Source: an uncultured Collinsella sp.
Lineage (GTDB): Bacteria; Actinomycetota; Coriobacteriia; Coriobacteriales; Coriobacteriaceae
Assembly (NCBI GenBank): GCA_900762015.1
Contig: CAAFEX010000020.1
Coordinates: 1 to 20,475 of the forward strand
Length of the DNA stretch: 20,475 bases
Direction of reading: 5' to 3'
Shown here piece after piece: positions 7,566 through 14,575 of this stretch (the stretch's first letter is position 1; every line of letters begins with the position of its first letter). The position numbers were made by a program, and so were the translations under genes. The notes beneath the pieces are model-generated. The model had not been told where the DNA came from, did not search any database, and saw only the letters and a program-made list of their open reading frames with translations.

Positions 7566-7600
7566 ATGTCTGGGAAGTTCTTTTTAGAGGAGGAAATGTA

Positions 7601-9490
7601 ATGAACGGAGTTTTGCTCATGGTTGTGGCCGCGGCGGTGCTCGCCTGCGGCTATCTGGGCTATGGCCGATGGCTGGCCAACAAGTGGGGCGTTGACAAAG
7701 AGGCCCTCACGCCGGCCAAGCGCATGAAGGACGGCAACAGCTTCTCGCCCGTCTCCGCCTTCACCGCGTTCTCTCACCAGTTCAGCTCGATCTGCGGTGC
7801 TGGCCCTGTTACGGGTACGATCGTCGCCATGGCCTTCGGCTGGCTTCCCGTCGTGCTCTGGGTCCTCGTCGGCGGCATCTTCTTTGGCGCCGTCCACGAC
7901 TTTGGCGCCCTGTACGCCTCGATGAAGAACAACGGCAAGTCCCTGGCTCAGCTCATCGAGAAGTACATCGGCAAGACTGGCCGTCGCCTGTTCCTGCTGT
8001 TCTGCTGGCTGTTCTGCATCATCGTCATCGCCGCTTTCACCGACATGGTCTGCAAGACGTTCATGTTCACCCCGGCCGTTGACGCTTCTGGTGCTGCTAC
8101 CGGTGCCATCGACTTCACCAAGTCCTATGCCGCCGGCTGCGCTGGTACCATCTCCATCCTGTTCACCTTCGTCGCTATCGCCTTTGGTTGGGCCCAGAAG
8201 AAGTTCAACCTCACCGGCGCTGCCGAGTTCGTCACCGGCGTGGTCCTCATGGTCCTCATGTTTGCCGTCGGTATGCAGTTCCCGGTCTATCTGGATAAGT
8301 TCCAGTGGTTCGCCGTCGTCATGGTTTACCTGGTCTTCGCTGGCGCTATGCCCATCCAGATGCTCAAGACCCCGCGTGACTACCTCACTTCCATCATGAT
8401 GATCGTCATGATCGCCTGCGCCGTCCTCGGAATCGTCGTCCTGGGCGTTAACGGCCAGGCCACCATCACCGCTCCGGTCTTTACCGGCTTCTCCAGCGCT
8501 TCCGGCATGATGTTCCCGGTCCTGTTTGTCTCCGTTGCCTGCGGTGCTCTCTCCGGTTTCCACAGCCTCGTTTCTTCCGGCACCTCCTCTAAGCAGGTCG
8601 AGAAGGAGCAGGACGCCGTCAAGGTCGGTTACGGCGCCATGGTCGTCGAGTCCTTCGTCGGCATCCTTGCCATCATCGTCGCCGGCATCATGTTCTCCGA
8701 TATGAACACCGCCGGTACCGGTGCCCTCAACGCCGGCGTCGCTTCCACCCCGTTCCAGATCTTCGCCGCTGGCATCTCCCGCGGTATGCAGGCCTTTGGT
8801 GTTGACGGCACGCTCGCTACTGTCTTCATGACCATGAACGTTTCCGCTCTGGCCCTGACCTCGCTCGACGCCGTCGCCCGTATCGCCCGCACTTCGTTCT
8901 CCGAGTTCTTTGCCCAGACCAACGACGCTCTGGCCATCGAGTCCAAGGCCGGCTACATGAAGGTTCTCGGCAACCCCTGGTTCGCCACGGTCGTTACCCT
9001 GCTTCCCGGCCTCGCTCTCGCCTTTGGCGGCTATGCCAACATCTGGCCGCTCTTTGGTGCTTCCAACCAGCTGCTCGGCGGTATGACCATGATCACCCTC
9101 GCCGTGTTCTGCAAGTGCACCGGCCGCAAGGGCTGGATGCTCTACGTGCCCGTCGCCTTCCTGCTCTGCTGCACCTTCACATCGCTGGTCCAGAGCGCCA
9201 TGGGCTGCATGACCGCCGTCCAGGCCTACGGCTTCTTCGGCACCATCCCGGCTACCGCCACCACGGCCGCCGTCTCCGTCGCCGCCACCAAGGGCCTGCA
9301 GCTTGTCTTCGCCGTCCTGCTGATGGTCCTGGGCCTCATCGTTGCCGTCAACTGCCTCAAGGAGTTCTTCGGCAAGGAGGCCGGCTCCATGCCCGACGAG
9401 GAGCCCGAGTGGTCCGAGATGGGCAAGGCCGAGTATGGTCGCGCCGCTGCCGCCGAGGCTCCCGCCGACGCCGAGGCTGCCAAGGCCTAA
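7601..9490 (+). CDS. cstA: CstA-family carbon starvation protein / pyruvate or peptide transporter
   Basis: A polytopic inner-membrane protein with well over ten hydrophobic segments. It carries CstA features: an N-terminal membrane segment followed by GYGRWLA, the FSPVSAFTAFSHQFSSICGAGPVTG region, GGIFFGAVHDFGALYASMKN and GKSLAQLIEKYIG. At 629 aa it is shorter than E. coli CstA (701 aa). Family members import pyruvate (BtsT, CstA) or have been linked to peptide uptake; substrate cannot be read from sequence. A strong AGAGGAGG precedes ATG 7601. The C-terminus is an acidic Ala/Glu tail. Codon use is very biased toward C-ending codons, suggesting high expression. The Ile/Val attenuator upstream implies control by branched-chain amino acid supply, which would suit pyruvate, their precursor. 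Confidence 0.9.
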   Translation: MNGVLLMVVAAAVLACGYLGYGRWLANKWGVDKEALTPAKRMKDGNSFSPVSAFTAFSHQFSSICGAGPVTGTIVAMAFGWLPVVLWVLVGGIFFGAVHDFGALYASMKNNGKSLAQLIEKYIGKTGRRLFLLFCWLFCIIVIAAFTDMVCKTFMFTPAVDASGAATGAIDFTKSYAAGCAGTISILFTFVAIAFGWAQKKFNLTGAAEFVTGVVLMVLMFAVGMQFPVYLDKFQWFAVVMVYLVFAGAMPIQMLKTPRDYLTSIMMIVMIACAVLGIVVLGVNGQATITAPVFTGFSSASGMMFPVLFVSVACGALSGFHSLVSSGTSSKQVEKEQDAVKVGYGAMVVESFVGILAIIVAGIMFSDMNTAGTGALNAGVASTPFQIFAAGISRGMQAFGVDGTLATVFMTMNVSALALTSLDAVARIARTSFSEFFAQTNDALAIESKAGYMKVLGNPWFATVVTLLPGLALAFGGYANIWPLFGASNQLLGGMTMITLAVFCKCTGRKGWMLYVPVAFLLCCTFTSLVQSAMGCMTAVQAYGFFGTIPATATTAAVSVAATKGLQLVFAVLLMVLGLIVAVNCLKEFFGKEAGSMPDEEPEWSEMGKAEYGRAAAAEAPADAEAAKA

Positions 9491-9531
9491 TCAGCTTGAT
9501 GGACTAACCGTTCCATCCATATGACTCGGAA

Positions 9532-9568
9532 AGACCGGGTCCGCAACGACGCGGACTCGGTCTTTTTT
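9532..9568 (+). terminator. Intrinsic terminator after cstA
   Basis: AGACCGGGTCCGC pairs with GCGGACTCGGTCT (one G-T) over a 6-nt loop and runs into seven T residues. It lies about 40 nt after the cstA stop. Confidence 0.92.
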
Positions 9569-9610
9569 TCTTGCGAGAACGGGTGATGCAAAGGCGTCCT
9601 CGCAGATGTT

Positions 9611-9640
9611 TTGCGTGGATAGGCTCGCGCGTTGTACCAT
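9611..9640 (+). promoter_or_regulatory. Candidate promoter of the JetD-like gene
   Basis: TTGCGT (9611-9616) and TACCAT (9635-9640) are 18 bp apart, each matching 4/6 of the consensus. A 14-bp inverted repeat ATATGT-GT-ACATAT (9649-9662) lies between the predicted start site and the ribosome binding site and could be an operator. Confidence 0.4.
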
Positions 9641-9674
9641 ATAGACGTATATGTGTACATATGAAAGGGGCCCC

Positions 9675-11864
9675 GTGGCCAAGACGGTATATTCCGATAA
9701 CCAAAATAATGTCGATGCCCTGGCTGAGCGTCTGAGCAGCCAGACGTCGCTTTCTGCCGAGCGCGCCAAGCTGGTTGCCTACGACCTGCTCTGCCGCAAG
9801 GCACTCAAAATCAAGTCGAGCGCGCTGGCGCAGATTTTCCGCTCCGTCGATAAGGAATGCGACACCAAGGCGATGCGCGACGAACTCATCGCGGCAAAGA
9901 TCGTTACCAAGATCGAGGGCAGCGGCATTAACGGACGCCCGGCGTTCTATATCATTCATGCTGAGATTCGTGATGTCCAGGAGCAGCTTGCCGAGACTGC
10001 CGAAGAGGCCGTCGAGGACGTTGTCGAGGTGCCCGCTTCGGTGGAAACGGCCCCGCGCGAGCATATCGATACCGATGAGCTGCTCGATGAGAACGTCGTT
10101 CGCGCTTTTACCGCCAAAGCGGGTCGCGGCAGCTTTGGCGGGGGCGGCAAGCGCGATGCACAGCGCCGTGCCCAGCAGGAGCGCTTCCGTCGCGCCGTGG
10201 CTCAAAAGGATGAGCTCGATACCGAGGCTGTTGAGACTGAGGTTGCTGCCGAGTCGCAGAAGCCCGCGAAGGAGCAAAAGTCCGTGGGGGCCCAAGAGCC
10301 CAAGCGTCGTCGCGGTGCTCACTTTAAGGCTGCGCAGCAGGATGTCGCGCATGAGGCTGAAGAGCCTTCCGAGGTTGCAGACGATGTTGAGGAGTCTGCC
10401 AAGAGGGCTCCGGGATCGTGTCGTCCCGGACGTGGTTTTGCGAGGCGCGCGTATCCCGTAAGGCGTCAGGAGAAGGGCGAGCCGGCTTCGACCACTCAGG
10501 ACAAGAAGGCCGAACAAACCGAGAAAACCGTTGAGCCGGCGGCTCGCGAACAGAAGCCTGTTGAGCCGCAGCTTGAGGTTGCTGCCGAGGCCAAGGGCCA
10601 GCAGCCTACTGATGAGCGGACGGAGCAGGGCGCGTCGAGCAGGCCTCGCCGCCGTCGCCATCGCGGGGGCCGCAGTTCCCATGCCGAGACTGCAGCCGAG
10701 AAGACCACGCCGCAGGACGAGGATGCGAAGGCCGAGGTTTCTTCGGGGCAGCCTAAGCGCCAGCCGGCGAAGGAGAGCAAGTCCGATCGTCCGCAGAAGC
10801 AGGCGTCTATGCCGAAGCGCGAGCGCAATTCCCAAGGCGATTCTAAGCGCAAGTCTCAGAGGAAGCCGGAGTCTGCCGCAGCAGATACTGCTGCCCAGCA
10901 GCCCAAGTCGGCCGTTCACGGCGAGGCCTCGGCGTTTGCCCTTGCCCGCGTTTTAGGCAGGCAGCTGCTCAAAGTTGTCCCTACGCCCACGGCGCTCTCT
11001 AAGATCAAGGAGCAGCAGACACAGATCGTAAAGGTTGAGGGCAAGGACGGCAAAAAGGCTCCGCAGCGCACTCAGCACAACGAGATGTCCAACCGCAAGA
11101 TTGTCGAGGAAATCGCAATCATCCAGGCTTGGATCGAGCAGAACCGAGGTGCCGATACGCCGGTTGCCTCGCGCCGCCAGCGTGCCTACCAGATCTTTAA
11201 CGATGAGAAGGCCTTTGACGGCAAGCACGGCGAGCGCCTGATTCGGCGTATGACCGAAAAGGGCATCAGCATGCAGGCGATTAAGGTCGCCCCCAACCGC
11301 CCCGTGCACTTTACGGGTTTCTTTACTCTGGGTGCCGACAAGCCGTTCATTATGGTCGAGAACCTGGACACCTATGACGAGATCGTCAAGCTCCTGCGCG
11401 GCCGCAAGCATGCCAAGCTTTTTGGCACCAAGGTGGGTGGCGTAATCTTTGGCGGCGGCTGCAAGGCGAGCGTTTCGCACGCACTGGATGATTATCTGGC
11501 CGAGATTGGCTATCGCTTTAATTATGTCTACTACGTGGGCGACATCGACCGAGAGGGTGCGCGCATTGTCGAGCAGGCCCGTAATGCCAATGTCGTTGAG
11601 ATTCGCCTACATGCCGGTATGTATCGCGCCATGCTCGCCGAGCACAAGCGTCGCGTGAAGGCCGGCGGAGAGTGCGAGCCCGCGGCTGCCAACCAGGGCG
11701 TGCCGCAGAACCTGGCGGCGACGATCAAAGATCTGCCCATGGTCACGCGCGTGCAGTTCCGCAACGTGCTGCGCGAGGGCGGACGCATTCCGCAGGAGAT
11801 TCTGATGACCGCCGACTATCGGGATGGCGACTCGGGAAGCTTCGACCGCATGCTGAATAATTAG
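9675..11864 (+). CDS. Protein with disordered charged middle and C-terminal JetD/DUF2220-like TOPRIM domain
   Basis: I start at GTG 9675 (MAKTVYSDNQ...), 4 nt after GAAAGGGG; the in-frame ATG at 9651 has no ribosome binding site. The product is 729 aa. Residues 1-105 look like a small helical, possibly winged-helix domain. About 110-440 is low complexity, rich in Ala/Glu/Lys/Pro/Gln with Arg clusters (KRRRGAHFK, RPRRRRHRGGRSS), typical of disordered nucleic-acid-binding tails. About 475-729 resembles the C-terminal domain of Wadjet JetD: IFNDEKAF, VENLDTY (Glu562), FGGGCK and YYVGDIDREG (Asp623, Asp625). The Glu and Asp-x-Asp are the metal-binding TOPRIM residues in that family. JetD cleaves circular DNA with the JetABC motor, but no jetA, jetB or jetC is nearby and the neighbours are housekeeping. 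Its function is unknown; a nuclease or topoisomerase-like role is inference. I have not run a profile search. Confidence 0.65.
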   Translation: MAKTVYSDNQNNVDALAERLSSQTSLSAERAKLVAYDLLCRKALKIKSSALAQIFRSVDKECDTKAMRDELIAAKIVTKIEGSGINGRPAFYIIHAEIRDVQEQLAETAEEAVEDVVEVPASVETAPREHIDTDELLDENVVRAFTAKAGRGSFGGGGKRDAQRRAQQERFRRAVAQKDELDTEAVETEVAAESQKPAKEQKSVGAQEPKRRRGAHFKAAQQDVAHEAEEPSEVADDVEESAKRAPGSCRPGRGFARRAYPVRRQEKGEPASTTQDKKAEQTEKTVEPAAREQKPVEPQLEVAAEAKGQQPTDERTEQGASSRPRRRRHRGGRSSHAETAAEKTTPQDEDAKAEVSSGQPKRQPAKESKSDRPQKQASMPKRERNSQGDSKRKSQRKPESAAADTAAQQPKSAVHGEASAFALARVLGRQLLKVVPTPTALSKIKEQQTQIVKVEGKDGKKAPQRTQHNEMSNRKIVEEIAIIQAWIEQNRGADTPVASRRQRAYQIFNDEKAFDGKHGERLIRRMTEKGISMQAIKVAPNRPVHFTGFFTLGADKPFIMVENLDTYDEIVKLLRGRKHAKLFGTKVGGVIFGGGCKASVSHALDDYLAEIGYRFNYVYYVGDIDREGARIVEQARNANVVEIRLHAGMYRAMLAEHKRRVKAGGECEPAAANQGVPQNLAATIKDLPMVTRVQFRNVLREGGRIPQEILMTADYRDGDSGSFDRMLNN

Positions 11865-11871
11865 TTCCGCC

Positions 11872-12008
11872 GGCCCCGGGAGAGCGGGGACACCGGCTTA
11901 GGTTTCCTGCTCTACAGTCCTGCTCACGACGGAGGCCACATTAAGTGGCCTCCTGTTCGTGCGGAACTCGCGATAAACCTAAGCCGGTGTCCCCGCTCTC
12001 CCGGGGCC
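11872..12008. repeat. Palindromic element E2 (second copy of the E1 core, different arms)
   Basis: It begins 7 nt after the stop of the JetD-like gene. The arms 11872-11905 and 11975-12008 are perfectly complementary over 34 bp with no mismatch. The 69-nt core 11906-11974 matches the E1 core at 60 of 69 positions by my count. All differences fall in or beside the inner stem. The inner hairpin here is GGAGGCCA/TGGCCTCC plus CACGA/TCGTG around the loop CATTAAG. The arms share only the inner AGGTTT/AAACCT with E1. The element sits between convergent transcription units (JetD-like gene and tRNA-Gln) and has no T-run on either side. Confidence 0.87.
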
Positions 12009-12230
12009 TGTGGTTACTTGGTTGTTGCATACGGCTCGCTTTTCGGAACTGGGCTGATAATTCTAGATGTAAGGCGCTCTTGGTTGATATGGGACGGAGG
12101 GATTCCGCGTCCGCCTTTTCGGCGGCCGCGCCCCGCTGCGTCGCTTCGCTTCTTGCGTGCTGCGCTGGAAAACGCTTCGCGTTTCCTCAGCTCCGCACCC
12201 TTGCGGGTTCGAATCCCTCCGCTTGCTCAC
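12009..12230. other. Gene-free stretch with tRNA-3'-end-like fragments
   Basis: No convincing gene. TGGGACGGAGGGATTC at 12090-12105 exactly repeats, in direct orientation, 12281-12296 of the tRNA-Gln gene (3' acceptor strand and part of the T arm). GGGTTCGAATCCCTCCG at 12205-12221 is a 17-nt exact inverted match to the same T arm (12286-12302). The two fragments bracket about 100 bp holding small hairpins (CCGCC-TTTTC-GGCGG at 12111-12125; GGAAAACGC/GCGTTTCC near 12168-12186). The 12205 copy has a T arm with one mismatch but no matching 5' acceptor strand, so it is not a working tRNA. It could be a tRNA pseudogene or remnant of an integration site. Confidence 0.55.
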
Positions 12231-12268
12231 AAGAAAAGCCTCCCGATCGGCTATGCGTTCGAGAGGCT
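12231..12268 (-). terminator. Intrinsic terminator of tRNA-Gln
   Basis: Read on the - strand, AGCCTCTCGA pairs with TCGGGAGGCT (one T-G) and continues into TTTTCTT. It starts about 10 nt beyond the CCA end of the tRNA. Confidence 0.8.
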
Positions 12269-12276
12269 GGTTTCTT

Positions 12277-12351
12277 TGGCTGGGACGGAGGGATTCGAAC
12301 CCCCAACAGCCGGCACCAAAAACCGGAGTTCTACCGTTGAACTACGTCCCA
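12277..12351 (-). tRNA. tRNA-Gln (anticodon UUG), CCA encoded
   Basis: The - strand folds into a complete 75-nt cloverleaf. The acceptor stem is TGGGACG/CGTCCCA, with the U1-A72 pair and G73 typical of glutamine tRNAs. The D arm is GTTC-AACGGTA-GAAC. The anticodon stem CCGGT/GCCGG closes the loop TTTTGGT with anticodon TTG. The variable loop is 5 nt, and the T arm is GGGGG-TTCGAAT-CCCTC. The 3' CCA is encoded (TGG at 12277-12279 on the + strand). It lies 38 nt downstream of the peptidoglycan-binding-domain gene on the same strand and may share its transcript. Confidence 0.96.
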
Positions 12352-12389
12352 ATGTGTGGTGTTGCCCAAAAGCAACTCGTTTAGTTTAC

Positions 12390-13295
12390 CTAATCTGCGA
12401 GGGCATCGCAAACGCCGTCGAGCAGGCGTACGGCGAGTGTCTGCGCGTCGCTTGCGGTGAAGGTTCCGTTGTAGCGCGTCATGCCCGTGAGCTCAATGCG
12501 GATGCGCGCGGGCTTTTGCTGTGCGGCGACATTGGCGGTGCGGATGCGCTGTGCCAGGTTGTGGCACTCGGCAAGGGCGATCGTGGCGCGCGGCGCTGCA
12601 TCTGCGGGCAGCTCATCGCTTGCAATCTCGAGCACCAGATCCACGTCGGTCGGAACCTCGGAATCGCAAAGCATCATGCCGCTGCTGTCGGTCGTCGCCG
12701 TGGCGATGTTCCACATGCGCGATGCAACGCTGCGTGCGATGGGGTCCTCACCGATGACGGCAATCTGGAAACGCTCGAGCACGTTGGCGGCACGGGCAAA
12801 ACCGATGCGCGACTCGGCCTCGGTAACCGAGGGCTTACCCTCCCACACGTGATGCAGGCGGTTGATATAGGCGTAGGTATCCTGGAACGCCATGCCATCG
12901 GCAAACAGGCCAACATTTTCCTGGAACTGCTGCAGAGCGGCCTCGGTGTGCGGGCCAAAATAGCCGTCGTCCTCACCGCAGGCAAAGCCCAAAACGTTGA
13001 GCGCGCGCTGTAGGGCCTGAACGTCGGCGCCATGGAAATTGGGCATGCGCAGATAGAGCGTGCGGTCGCCCAGCTTATACGAGGCGTCGACCAGGGCGCT
13101 CCAGCAGGGGATATCGACGGCACAGCCAGCGGCAAGGCCGCTATCGAGCCTAAAGGTGCCAACAGCCTGTTCGGTGGTGGTGCCAAAGCGCTTGTCGGCA
13201 ACCTCGGTGTCATCGATTGTATAGCCGAGCTGCAGAAGGCGGGACTGGACGTCCTCGACGGCTGCTCCCTGCATGCCCGTTGTAATAGGTTCCAT
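12390..13295 (-). CDS. Protein with two peptidoglycan-binding (PGBD) modules, no export signal
   Basis: The 301-aa product starts MEPITTGMQGAAVEDVQSRL, with GAAAGGGG 7 nt before the ATG. Two PG_binding_1-type modules are visible: about 5-75 (VQSRLLQLGY...RFGTTTEQAVGTFR) and about 85-150 (VQALQRALNVLGF...GYFGPHTEAALQQFQ). The last ~130 residues (from about 170) have alternating strands and helices (FQIAVIGED, VDLVLEIASDE, RIRIELTG). This could be a decayed amidase_3 fold, but I see no zinc ligands. There is no signal peptide or membrane segment. The layout of two PGBDs plus an amidase-like end recalls mycobacterial CwlM, an inactive amidase that works inside the cell as a regulator of MurA. 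That comparison is inference only. It is divergent from nothing nearby and is followed by tRNA-Gln. Confidence 0.75.
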   Translation of the reverse strand: MEPITTGMQGAAVEDVQSRLLQLGYTIDDTEVADKRFGTTTEQAVGTFRLDSGLAAGCAVDIPCWSALVDASYKLGDRTLYLRMPNFHGADVQALQRALNVLGFACGEDDGYFGPHTEAALQQFQENVGLFADGMAFQDTYAYINRLHHVWEGKPSVTEAESRIGFARAANVLERFQIAVIGEDPIARSVASRMWNIATATTDSSGMMLCDSEVPTDVDLVLEIASDELPADAAPRATIALAECHNLAQRIRTANVAAQQKPARIRIELTGMTRYNGTFTASDAQTLAVRLLDGVCDALAD

Positions 13296-13433
13296 GAACG
13301 AACCCCTTTCGGCGTACCATTCGTACTATTTGAGCGTGTGTCGGATAGACAACGCAAAGGGATGCATAAACATGCACTCAACAGTGTAGCAAGTTGTACC
13401 CAAATACGCTGCTGACAGGTTTTATTACCCCCG

Positions 13434-14459
13434 CTAGTTAAGGCGCTCCACAAAGAAATCTGCCATGGAGAGGAACAGCTCGCGTGCGTGCGGATCAAGC
13501 TCAACGTTCTCGATGGCCGCTTTCGCCTTGGCGGTCAGGTCGAGCGCGTAAGTGTGGGCGTAATCGATGGAGCCGGTCTCCTGGAAGATCTCCACGGCGC
13601 GTGCAAGTTGCGCGGGGTCCTCGGTGCCCGAGGAAAGGATTGCCTCGACCTCGTCGTGATAACGCTCGTCTGACAGGGCGTGCACGGCGACGAGGGTGCG
13701 CTTGCCCTCGGTGATATCGGTGCGGAAGTCCTTGTTGGCGGCCTCTTTGGTGCCGATCAAGTTGAGCAGGTCGTCCTGAATCTGAAAGGCAAGGCCCGTG
13801 TGTAGACCAAAGGCGCGCAGCGCTTCGATTTGCCCATCGCTGCCGCCGCCGATAATGGCTCCGGCGGCAAGTGGCGTGGCTCCGCTGTAGTACGCCGTCT
13901 TGTGTGTTGCCATGTCCAGATAATCGTCGACCGAGATGTCAAAGCGTCCATCGCGGACCCAGCCCAAGTCGAGCGCCTGGCCCTCGATGGTGCGAACGAT
14001 CATCTCGGTGAGCTCGTGGAGTACACGGAGTTTCACGTCTGCCTCGAGCGTGGGGTCGTCAAGAACCGTCTTGGTGACCATGGTGAGCGCTAGATCGCCG
14101 CAGTTGATGGCAAGTCCCGTGCCCTCGGTAAGGTGCATGCAGGGCTTGCCGCGACGCAGTTGGCCGTTGTCGGCGATGTCGTCATGGATAAGCGCTCCCG
14201 ATTGAAAGTGCTCGATAGCCGCCGCTGCGCTGCGGGCACTCTCAAAGCTGCCACCTACCGCGGTGGCGGCGAGCATGCAGATGAGCGGGCGGTGGCGTTT
14301 GCCGGCATTGGCCGTAAATGCCGAGAGCGGGGCATACAGGTAACGCTCGATATCGGCGGAAGTTGCCTGTCCGTCAAAGAACGTGGCCAGATAGTCGTTA
14401 ATCTGGTCAAAGTGCTGGGCTAAAAAGCTGATAAACGGACTGGACACGGGTTCTCGCAT
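13434..14459 (-). CDS. Polyprenyl diphosphate synthase (trans-isoprenyl diphosphate synthase family)
   Basis: It condenses isopentenyl diphosphate with allylic diphosphates to make longer isoprenoids, likely precursors of quinones or carrier lipids. The first aspartate-rich motif HDDIADNGQLRRGKP (Asp93, Asp94, Asp97, with the two arginines) and the second QIQDDLLNL (Asp229, Asp230) are intact, with GKRHRP near the N-terminus for substrate binding. The last position of the second motif is Asn233 rather than Asp. The residues before the first motif are EHFQSGALI, which suggests a small or medium product pocket; chain length cannot be called reliably. At 341 aa it is full length. The start has only a weak AAGAAAG. 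The gene lies 116 nt downstream of the PTS-HAD gene on the same strand. A possible -10 CATAAT lies at 14483-14488. Confidence 0.92.
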   Translation of the reverse strand: MREPVSSPFISFLAQHFDQINDYLATFFDGQATSADIERYLYAPLSAFTANAGKRHRPLICMLAATAVGGSFESARSAAAAIEHFQSGALIHDDIADNGQLRRGKPCMHLTEGTGLAINCGDLALTMVTKTVLDDPTLEADVKLRVLHELTEMIVRTIEGQALDLGWVRDGRFDISVDDYLDMATHKTAYYSGATPLAAGAIIGGGSDGQIEALRAFGLHTGLAFQIQDDLLNLIGTKEAANKDFRTDITEGKRTLVAVHALSDERYHDEVEAILSSGTEDPAQLARAVEIFQETGSIDYAHTYALDLTAKAKAAIENVELDPHARELFLSMADFFVERLN

Positions 14460-14575
14460 TCTTTCTTAGGTTGCACCGTTGCATTATGCAGACAACATAT
14501 TGCCACATTGGGGCGTCGAGCGCGGCGGTTGAAGAAGATTGAGTTTTGCGGCTGCAAACGCGGCAAGGGGCTCGG

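Noticed and set aside
7365..7600. T-box or known metabolite riboswitch in the cstA leader
   Set aside because: No T-box consensus and no riboswitch core that I recognise; the leader peptide explains the pairing better.
7442..8563. Long open frame on the - strand (373 codons) within cstA
   Set aside because: Antisense to a clear membrane transporter; its Asp/Gly/His/Glu-rich composition is the mirror of C-ending codon bias in cstA, and it has no recognisable domain.
9504..10919. 471-codon open frame on the - strand
   Set aside because: Leu/Arg-rich, antisense to the disordered region of the JetD-like gene and running through a terminator and promoter.
9675..11864. A Wadjet defence system
   Set aside because: Only a JetD-like domain is present; no JetA, JetB or JetC genes on either side within the window.
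7087..12008. E1 and E2 as the ends of one transposon
   Set aside because: They are in the same orientation and enclose ordinary genes (cstA, JetD-like gene); no transposase or recombinase is present.
12203..12230. A second complete tRNA on the + strand
   Set aside because: Only a T-arm-like hairpin with one mismatch; no matching 5' acceptor strand, D arm or anticodon arm upstream.
12018..13013. 331-codon open frame on the + strand
   Set aside because: It runs through the tRNA-Gln gene and antisense to the PGBD gene; an artefact of GC-rich sequence.
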